5,602 nt of DNA from an uncultured Prevotella sp. GTDB lineage: Bacteria > Bacteroidota > Bacteroidia > Bacteroidales > Bacteroidaceae. This document shows positions 1 to 4,662 of the stretch, in pieces. The first letter of the stretch is position 1. Each line of letters opens with the position of its first letter. The stretch lies in NCBI GenBank assembly GCA_945863825.1, contig CAMBBY010000119.1:1-5602 (forward strand), given 5' to 3'. A model generated the notes under the pieces. That model was given only the letters and a program-made list of their open reading frames with translations, did no database searches and was not told where the DNA came from. Both the position numbers and the translations under genes were made by a program.

Positions 1-68
1 TTAAAGCATAAGACTGAATACGATATTCGCCTTAGTCTCGTGTGCTCGGAGATGTGTATAAGAGACAT
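1..68 (+). other. Illumina Nextera i7 adapter left in the assembly (non-genomic)
   Basis: Read on the plus strand, bases 3-26 match the P7 flow-cell primer at 19 of 24 positions. Bases 27-34 read TCGCCTTA, which is the Nextera N701 index. Bases 35-68 match the Nextera read-2 transposon adapter at 32 of 34 positions, and this part includes the Tn5 mosaic end AGATGTGTATAAGAGACAG (50-68, with only the last base differing). The parts occur in the order and spacing of a real library molecule, so chance or a natural Tn5 end can be excluded. All seven mismatches (3, 9, 15, 17, 24, 43, 68) are G-to-T or C-to-A. Bases 1-2 lie outside the primer and are of unknown origin. The comparison was made against adapter sequences from memory. 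True genomic sequence begins at about base 68 or 69. Confidence 0.96.
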
Positions 69-960
69 GAGTTATAATTCCAGCATCTTCTATCCATTGA
101 AGACTGCCTTGGTATTGAGAAGCCTTACTATTCTTACGTACTACTGTATATTGAAACTTTTTATTTTCCTTACTTAGTTGAAGAGGAATCGAATCAAAAC
201 ATTCTCTAATTCTATACTTGTCAGCTTCATCTGCATATTTTACCATATCCTCCTCATATCCAGCAATAATATTGCGCTGCTCTTCCAGAACCCTGCCCAA
301 GTCATGGTATTGAAGGAACAGATTTACAGCCGCTGGCATTCCTCCTACAACAGTATATTGCAGAATCAGCTGTCTAAAACGCAAGTGCAAGGCATCAGGA
401 ACAGGCATCTCATCTTCAAAACATTTTTTCACCTTATCAATAATAGGAGCCGTGATTCCGTTCGCCCACAAGAACTCTTCAAAATCCAAAGGATACATAT
501 CCACAATCTTCTCATATCCTACAGGTATTGAGTTTTTATACTTTTCACCTGTATTTTTACTTGTCCGAGTTCCATATCCTCTTACCCCCAACAGAGATCC
601 TGTAGCTATTACATCATATCGTCCATCCAGTTTGAAAAATTTCAAGGCTGTACGAGCAGCTGCACATTCTTGTATTTCATCCAATATCAAACAGGTTTGT
701 TGCGGAATAAATACACTTCCGGGAATCATTGCTGAAATATTGATGACCATATCATCAACTACTTTCGAACCGTCGAAAGCCAAAGCATAATCCGGATTTA
801 ACATGAAGTTAAGATAAACCACATGTTGATAATTTTCTTGCGCAAATTTCATCACGCTGAAAGTTTTACCACATTGCCTACAACCTTTAATGACAATTGG
901 CTTGTGATTTTCTTCTTGTTTCCAAGACAAGAGAACATCTTCAATCTTTCTTTTTAGCAT
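69..960 (-). CDS. AAA-type ATPase with DUF4143-like C-terminal region, 3' end lost (chimeric tail)
   Basis: This is a P-loop ATPase of the AAA_14/DUF4143 class, widespread in Bacteroidota, with no settled cellular role. Numbered from the ATG at 960, Walker A is GCRQCGKT (residues 26-33), Walker B is CLILDEIQE (90-98), and a sensor-like segment IATGSLLG lies at about 118-125. The YPLDFEEFLWA motif (about 156-166) and the VVGGMPAAV stretch that begins the DUF4143-like half follow. The reading frame continues to a TAA at 3-1, but residues 299-319 (beginning VSYTHLRAHET) are translated adapter and residue 298 is mixed. About 297 residues are genuine. Family members are usually near 400 residues, so roughly the last quarter is missing from the assembly rather than lost by mutation. 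I prefer the ATG at 960 over the GTG at 966; an AAAGG lies about 5 nt before it. The gene is visibly more AT-rich than prmC to argH, which suggests an accessory acquisition. Substrate and partners are unknown. Confidence 0.88.
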
Positions 961-996
961 AAGCACCTTTCTATCAGGGTATTATAAAGATATAAA

Positions 997-1084
997 ACTA
1001 TTTTTCAAGGGACTTTTTTCAAACTCATGACTATTTTTCAAGGGACTTTTCTTGAGTTCATGACTATTTTCCAAGGGACTTTTG
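997..1084. repeat. 33-bp tandem repeat, 2.7 copies, in the ATPase gene leader
   Basis: Unit 1 covers 997-1029, unit 2 covers 1030-1062, and a partial unit 3 covers 1063-1084. Each contains the core ACTATTTTTCAAGGGACTT (first 19 bases of a 21-base block). This block is identical in units 1 and 2 and differs by one T-to-C change in unit 3. The following 12-base spacer differs at five positions between units 1 and 2, all transitions, and ends in TCATG. The repeat lies between the predicted minus-strand -7 box (1096-1089) and the ATPase start (960), so it would form most of that gene's leader. An invariant core with a drifting spacer suggests a DNA- or RNA-binding site array. The period of 11 codons also leaves both strands open, so a coding role is not fully excluded. 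Confidence 0.9.
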
Positions 1085-1088
1085 CGTA

Positions 1089-1096
1089 CAAAGATA
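1089..1096 (-). promoter_or_regulatory. Predicted -7 promoter box for the ATPase gene
   Basis: The minus strand reads TATCTTTG from 1096 to 1089, a perfect match to the Bacteroidota -7 element TAnnTTTG. Transcription would begin at about 1082-1085, giving a leader of about 120-125 nt that carries all three repeat copies. No convincing -33 element is visible upstream. The position is right for the divergent ATPase gene, but an 8-base motif with four fixed A/T-rich positions can occur by chance. Confidence 0.5.
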
Positions 1097-1182
1097 ATAA
1101 AATAAAAGAATCGGTGTATAAAAAAAGGAATTTCTTACGATAATTTAACAGTGAAATAAGGTAAAGTAAAACAAGAAAAGCG

Positions 1183-1190
1183 TATCTTTG
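1183..1190 (+). promoter_or_regulatory. Predicted -7 promoter box for prmC-recX-comF
   Basis: TATCTTTG matches the Bacteroidota TAnnTTTG element exactly. It ends only 4 nt before the prmC ATG at 1195, so the expected start of transcription falls on or next to the A of the start codon. The prmC mRNA would then be leaderless or nearly so. A -33 TTTG/TTG element is not evident at the usual distance upstream. The same eight bases form the divergent box at 1096-1089. Confidence 0.6.
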
Positions 1191-1194
1191 TAGC

Positions 1195-2049
1195 ATGAAA
1201 ACTTATCAACAACTTTGGCAATCCCTCACTCCACTCTATGAGACTGGCGAAGCGCAAGCTATCGTCCGCACCGTGCTCGACGTGAAATACGGAATGACTT
1301 TGACCGACATAATCTGCGGCAAAGTTAATGAATTATCTGCAGATGAAGAAAGAAATCTGGAAGAAATTGTAGAAAGACTGCAAAATGGCGAACCGGTACA
1401 GTATGTGCTGGGCCAAGCCGACTTTGCCGGAAGAACCTTCCATGTGGAGCCGGGTGTGCTGATTCCGAGACCCGAAACGGCGGAACTCTGTGAATGGATG
1501 GTGGAATCAGCCTCTCCTCAACCAAGAATCATGGACCTCTGTACAGGCTCTGGCTGCATTGCCATTACCCTGAGTCTTGAGATTCCAAATTCGGAAGTAT
1601 TAGGAATAGACATTTCCGACTGCGCCTGCAGAATTGCCACAGAGAATGCCAAGTTGTTGTCTTCTAAAGCATGCTTTGAGAAAATGGATGTCTTTAAACT
1701 GCTTGAAAGGTATAGGAAAGATACAAAGGATTCTCCCGAAGTGGATATGATCGTGAGCAATCCTCCTTATATCTGCGAGAAAGAAAAGATAGACATGGTA
1801 AAGAATGTCTTGGATTATGAACCAGGCATCGCCCTCTTCGTTCCCGACGAAGATCCTCTGAAGTTCTATCGGGCCATCGCCGAGATTGCTTCCATCAGAC
1901 TGCGCTGTGGGGGATTCCTCTATTTCGAAATCAACCCTATCTACGAAAAGGAAACCAGGGAAATGCTCGAAGGCTTCAGTTTCAAGGATATTGAGACAAA
2001 GGAGGATTCTTTCGGGAAAAAGAGAATGATGCGAGCTGCTAAAAAATAA
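1195..2049 (+). CDS. prmC: Peptide chain release factor N5-glutamine methyltransferase PrmC (HemK)
   Basis: PrmC transfers a methyl group from S-adenosylmethionine to the glutamine of the GGQ motif in release factors RF1 and RF2, which makes termination efficient. The product is 284 residues, the normal family length. Residues 1 to about 85 match the helical release-factor-binding region, ending in EPVQYVLGQADFAGRTF (66-82). The linker motif VLIPRPETAEL is at 88-98. The methyltransferase domain shows SAM motif I DLCTGSGCIAI (114-124), an acidic residue ending the second strand (GID, 137-139), and the catalytic NPPY (189-192) that holds the target glutamine. NPPY with the N-terminal region distinguishes it from DNA methylases. 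The start is set by the N-terminal match; the next methionine, residue 34, would remove part of that domain. It is probably the first gene of an operon with recX (8 nt gap) and comF. The promoter box sits almost on the start codon. Confidence 0.96.
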   Translation: MKTYQQLWQSLTPLYETGEAQAIVRTVLDVKYGMTLTDIICGKVNELSADEERNLEEIVERLQNGEPVQYVLGQADFAGRTFHVEPGVLIPRPETAELCEWMVESASPQPRIMDLCTGSGCIAITLSLEIPNSEVLGIDISDCACRIATENAKLLSSKACFEKMDVFKLLERYRKDTKDSPEVDMIVSNPPYICEKEKIDMVKNVLDYEPGIALFVPDEDPLKFYRAIAEIASIRLRCGGFLYFEINPIYEKETREMLEGFSFKDIETKEDSFGKKRMMRAAKK

Positions 2050-2057
2050 GAAACAAT

Positions 2058-2570
2058 ATGGAATATGACAATTATAAACCGCATCGAGCGAAGAAGCCGA
2101 TGACTGAGCAACAGGCACTCCTGAAACTTACGACTCTCTGCACCCAGTCGGAGCACTGTTCGCAGGAAATGCTCGACAAAATGAAGAAATGGGAACTACC
2201 CGAGGATGCTATCGCCCGCAACATGGAGTTCCTCATCCAGAAGAAATTCGTGGATGATGAGCGCTTTGCCCGCTTCTTCATCAACGATAAAATCAAATAT
2301 AATAAATGGGGACGGCGCAAGGTGGAACAAGCTCTCTGGCTGAAACATATCTCCAGAGAAATCTCCGACCCTATCTTTGCAGAAATTGAGGAAGAACTCT
2401 ATATGGAGACACTTCTGCCCCTGATGAGAAACAAGTATAAGACCATCAAGGCGAAAAACGACTACGAGCGCTCCATGAAGCTCATCCGCTTTGCCTTAGG
2501 CAGAGGTTTCAGCATGGATATTATCCGCAAATGCATTGACAAAATGGGAGTAGAAGACGTGGAATTTTAA
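2058..2570 (+). CDS. recX: Regulatory protein RecX
   Basis: RecX binds RecA filaments and limits their growth and their recombinase and coprotease activities in the cytoplasm. The product has 170 residues, within the family range (about 150-220). It is almost entirely helical and fits tandem three-helix repeats. The clearest signature is FVDDERFARFFINDKIKYNKWGRRKVEQAL, split as FVDDERFARFFI (64-75) and KWGRRKVEQAL (83-93). A third module (about 110-165) ends with LGRGFSMDIIRKCI, a typical RecX C-terminal pattern. The basic N-terminus (KPHRAKKP, residues 7-14) precedes the first module. The start ATG lies 8 nt after the prmC stop and is preceded by an A-rich stretch without a Shine-Dalgarno site, as usual in Bacteroidota. 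recA is not in this window, so the linkage to prmC and comF is positional only. Confidence 0.93.
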   Translation: MEYDNYKPHRAKKPMTEQQALLKLTTLCTQSEHCSQEMLDKMKKWELPEDAIARNMEFLIQKKFVDDERFARFFINDKIKYNKWGRRKVEQALWLKHISREISDPIFAEIEEELYMETLLPLMRNKYKTIKAKNDYERSMKLIRFALGRGFSMDIIRKCIDKMGVEDVEF

Positions 2571-2583
2571 TACGATTACATAT

Positions 2584-3318
2584 ATGCGACTCAGTATCTT
2601 AGCAAAAATCATAGATATGCTTTCCCCCCGCTACTGTCCGGTTTGCGGAAATCGGCTCAATGGCGAGGAGGAAAGCATTTGTGTTTCATGCAATCTGTTT
2701 CTACCCAGAACCGATACATGGAAAGACCCTTATAATAATGAGATGGCAAAGATGTTCTGGCATCGTATTCCCATCGAGAAAGCCTGCGCCCTCTTCTATT
2801 ACAAAGGTCATGCCTTCACCAGCAACATTCTCTACCAACTGAAATACAGTCACCGCCCGGAAGTTGCCACAGACTTGGGAATACTTCTGGCACAGGAAGG
2901 AATGAAAGTCCACTTCTTCGACGACATCGACGGCATCATTCCCATTCCGCTTGCACCCCACCGCCAACGGCAGAGAGGCTACAACCAGAGCGAGGAAATC
3001 GCTAAGGGAATCACCCAGGTGACCCACCTCCCCATCTACACAGATATCGTGAGAAGAAACGTCTTCAAGGAAAGTCAAACCCAGAAAGACCGCTGGAGAA
3101 GAAACGAGAACGTGAAAGAAGCCTTTGAACTCTACCCTTCCTACCGCCCGGACCAAGAGAAAGGGAAAAACAAAAGCGGCTCCATCGCAGACAGACATTT
3201 CCTGATAGTAGATGATGTCTGTACTACGGGAGCCACTATCTGTGCATGTTGCCAGACGCTTTTGAAAGCCGGCAACATGAAATTCAGCGTTTTATCTATC
3301 GGATTGGCTGGGGAATAA
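2584..3318 (+). CDS. ComF family protein (zinc-finger phosphoribosyltransferase-like)
   Basis: This is a ComF/GntX-type protein. Family members are linked to DNA uptake in competent bacteria and to use of DNA as nutrient, but the biochemical activity is not firmly established. The 244 residues are a normal length. An N-terminal double CxxC zinc site is visible: C18, C21, C33 and C36. The family motif PIPLAPHRQRQRGYNQSE is at 120-137. SQTQKDRWRRNENVKEAF (164-181) is the second conserved block. The PRPP-binding loop of the type I phosphoribosyltransferase fold is VDDVCTTGATI (209-219). It starts 13 nt after recX and is probably cotranscribed with it. All recognisable motifs are intact. No competence gene accompanies it here, so a role in natural transformation is inference from the family only. 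The protein should not be called an amidophosphoribosyltransferase on the fold alone. Confidence 0.92.
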   Translation: MRLSILAKIIDMLSPRYCPVCGNRLNGEEESICVSCNLFLPRTDTWKDPYNNEMAKMFWHRIPIEKACALFYYKGHAFTSNILYQLKYSHRPEVATDLGILLAQEGMKVHFFDDIDGIIPIPLAPHRQRQRGYNQSEEIAKGITQVTHLPIYTDIVRRNVFKESQTQKDRWRRNENVKEAFELYPSYRPDQEKGKNKSGSIADRHFLIVDDVCTTGATICACCQTLLKAGNMKFSVLSIGLAGE

Positions 3319-3421
3319 CTTTCCTTACTTTTACAGTACTATCTGCACCAGTTTCGCTTGATTTAATACTTGGCAATTTTACGCCATTTCTACGATATAT
3401 GCAACAAATTAAAGACTTTTA

Positions 3422-3434
3422 ACCTTACCAAGGT
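3422..3434. repeat. Short inverted repeat upstream of the pyrE promoter box
   Basis: ACCTT and AAGGT (3422-3426 and 3430-3434) are perfect 5-bp arms around ACC. The right arm ends 22 nt before the -7 box at 3457, where the -33 contact region would lie, so it could be a small operator. It has no T-tract directly behind it, so it is unlikely to be an intrinsic terminator for comF. A 5-bp inverted repeat is common by chance. Confidence 0.2.
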
Positions 3435-3456
3435 CTCACTTTAGCAAAAAGAAATG

Positions 3457-3464
3457 TACCTTTG
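3457..3464 (+). promoter_or_regulatory. Predicted -7 promoter box for pyrE-SRPBCC-argH
   Basis: TACCTTTG matches TAnnTTTG exactly and lies 30 nt before the pyrE ATG. Transcription would start near 3468-3471, leaving a leader of about 24-27 nt. This placement also rules out a TTG start at 3462, which would lie inside the promoter box. Together with the 176-nt gap after comF, it supports a separate transcript beginning here. Confidence 0.62.
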
Positions 3465-3494
3465 CAGCATAATAATATTAAATCCTTTAAGATT

Positions 3495-4127
3495 ATGGAC
3501 AAACTGAAGAAAGAATTTGCATCAAAGTTATTGAAAGTAAAGGCTATCAAGTTGCAGCCTAATGATCCATTTACATGGGCTTCTGGCTGGAAGTCTCCTT
3601 TCTATTGTGACAACCGTAAGACCCTGTCTTTCCCAGAGTTGCGCAACTATGTGAAGCTCGAACTGGTACACGCCATCCTTGAGCAGTTCCCAGAGGCTGA
3701 CGCCGTAGCCGGTGTTGCCACAGGAGCCATCGCACAGGGTGCATTGGTAGCTGATGAGCTGAACCTGCCTTTCGTATATGTACGTTCTAAACCAAAGGAT
3801 CATGGTATGCAGAACCTCATCGAGGGTGAGTTGGATCCTTCAGCTAAGGTTGTTGTAGTAGAAGACCTGATTTCTACTGGTGGCAGTTCTCTCAAGGCTG
3901 TAGAGGCTCTCCGCAAGAACGGTAATGAGATTGTGGGCATGGTAGCCAGCTACACCTATGGTTTCCCTGTAGCAGAGAAGGCATTTGCTGATGCCAATGT
4001 CAAGCTCGTTACACTCACCGACTATGAGCACGTAGTGGCAGAGGCTCTCGAGACTGGTTACATCAAGCAGGAAGACGTAGAGTTGCTCCACGAGTGGCGC
4101 AAGGATCCAGCCAACTGGAAAAAGTAA
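3495..4127 (+). CDS. pyrE: Orotate phosphoribosyltransferase
   Basis: PyrE joins orotate to PRPP to form orotidine 5'-monophosphate and pyrophosphate, the fifth step of de novo UMP synthesis. It works as a dimer in the cytoplasm. The product is 210 residues, the usual length for stand-alone bacterial enzymes, with no fused OMP decarboxylase. FTWASGWKSPFYCDNRKTLS (26-45) is the N-terminal orotate/PRPP-binding block. The phosphate loop region GVATGAIAQGALVA is at 73-86. VRSKPKDHG (96-104) is the mobile catalytic loop, which reaches the neighbouring subunit. VVVVEDLISTGGSS (119-132) is the PRPP-binding motif with its two acidic residues E123 and D124. The ATG at 3495 is preferred: an in-frame TTG at 3462 would add 11 residues encoded partly within the promoter box. 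The SRPBCC gene follows after 31 nt, so cotranscription is likely. Confidence 0.97.
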   Translation: MDKLKKEFASKLLKVKAIKLQPNDPFTWASGWKSPFYCDNRKTLSFPELRNYVKLELVHAILEQFPEADAVAGVATGAIAQGALVADELNLPFVYVRSKPKDHGMQNLIEGELDPSAKVVVVEDLISTGGSSLKAVEALRKNGNEIVGMVASYTYGFPVAEKAFADANVKLVTLTDYEHVVAEALETGYIKQEDVELLHEWRKDPANWKK

Positions 4128-4158
4128 TACCTGCTCTACATAGGCATTTACAAGAAAT

Positions 4159-4620
4159 ATGAGTACAAGTACATTCGAAAGTAATATCAAACAGATTCCT
4201 CATAAGCAGGAATCTGTTTTCAATACATTGAGCGACCTCAACAACCTGCAGCGCCTGAAGGATAAGTTTGAACAGGTGAAAGATCAGATTCCAGCCGACA
4301 AGCGTGAGCAGATGGACAAGATCAAGGACCTCCAGTTTGATACTGACAGCATCTCCATCACCGCCCCTATGGTGGGTGAAATCAAGATGCGCATCATCGA
4401 CCGTGAGTTTCCTAAGACCATCAAGTTTGAGACCGAAAACAGTCCTGTACCGTTCAACTTCTGGATTCAGCTGCTCCCTACGGGCGAGTATTCCTGCAAG
4501 ATGAAGCTGACCATCAAGGCTGAACTCAATATGTTTATCAAGGGAATGGTGAAGAAACCGCTGACTGAAGGCATCGAGAAGATAGCCGATGCTTTGGCGA
4601 TGATTCCATACGAGGATTAA
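4159..4620 (+). CDS. SRPBCC-fold (START/Bet v1-like) protein of unknown ligand
   Basis: The 153-residue product fits the small SRPBCC (polyketide cyclase/START-like) superfamily, whose members enclose hydrophobic ligands in a helix-grip cavity. The opening FESNIKQIPHKQESVFNTLSD (6-26) fits a first strand followed by the helix pair. Strand-forming segments follow at about 58-92, including SISITAPMVGEIKMRIIDRE (64-83). PVPFNFWIQLLP (96-107) and YSCKMKLTIKAEL (111-123) are further strands. The C-terminal part (about 126-149, KGMVKKPLTEGIEKIADALAM) is the long amphipathic helix that closes the cavity. There is no signal peptide or membrane segment. A lysine- and glutamine-rich charged stretch (34-57) looks like a longer loop or helix than in relatives I remember. 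It lies 31 nt after pyrE and 42 nt before argH. Ligand and function are unknown; the family assignment rests on sequence style and predicted layout. Confidence 0.8.
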   Translation: MSTSTFESNIKQIPHKQESVFNTLSDLNNLQRLKDKFEQVKDQIPADKREQMDKIKDLQFDTDSISITAPMVGEIKMRIIDREFPKTIKFETENSPVPFNFWIQLLPTGEYSCKMKLTIKAELNMFIKGMVKKPLTEGIEKIADALAMIPYED

Positions 4621-4640
4621 TCCGAAGCCTCCCCCCTTTC

Positions 4641-4660
4641 ATTCAAAAAAATTCAAAAGA
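4641..4660 (+). repeat. 10-bp imperfect tandem duplication before argH
   Basis: ATTCAAAAAA is followed directly by ATTCAAAAGA, a 9 of 10 match, ending 2 nt before the argH ATG at 4663. The A-rich sequence fits the Bacteroidota type of translation start that lacks a Shine-Dalgarno site. It may simply be slippage in an A-rich leader. Confidence 0.4.
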
Positions 4661-4662
4661 AA

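Noticed and set aside
50..68. Tn5 mosaic end as the terminus of a natural transposon
   Set aside because: It is embedded in the P7 primer, index and read-2 adapter in library order, so it is a sequencing construct, not a mobile element.
178..790. Two plus-strand open frames (178-531 and 452-790)
   Set aside because: They lie antisense to the ATPase gene, whose Walker motifs fix the real frame; the translations show no recognisable domain.
997..1084. CRISPR array
   Set aside because: The spacing is direct tandem with related, not unique, 12-base spacers, only 2.7 copies, and no cas gene is present.
1600..2118. Minus-strand open frame of 172 codons
   Set aside because: It is antisense to prmC and overlaps the recX start; both are secure by motif, and this frame has no recognisable motif.
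2701..3198. Minus-strand open frame of 165 codons
   Set aside because: It is antisense to the comF-family gene, with low-complexity hydrophobic content and no supporting start region or domain.
3371..3385. TGGC/GCCA stem as comF terminator
   Set aside because: A 4-bp stem with an 8-base loop and no uniform T-tract is too weak to call.
3462..3494. Longer PyrE starting at TTG 3462
   Set aside because: The TTG lies within the -7 box TACCTTTG and the extra 11 residues do not resemble the PyrE N-terminus; ATG 3495 gives the normal length.
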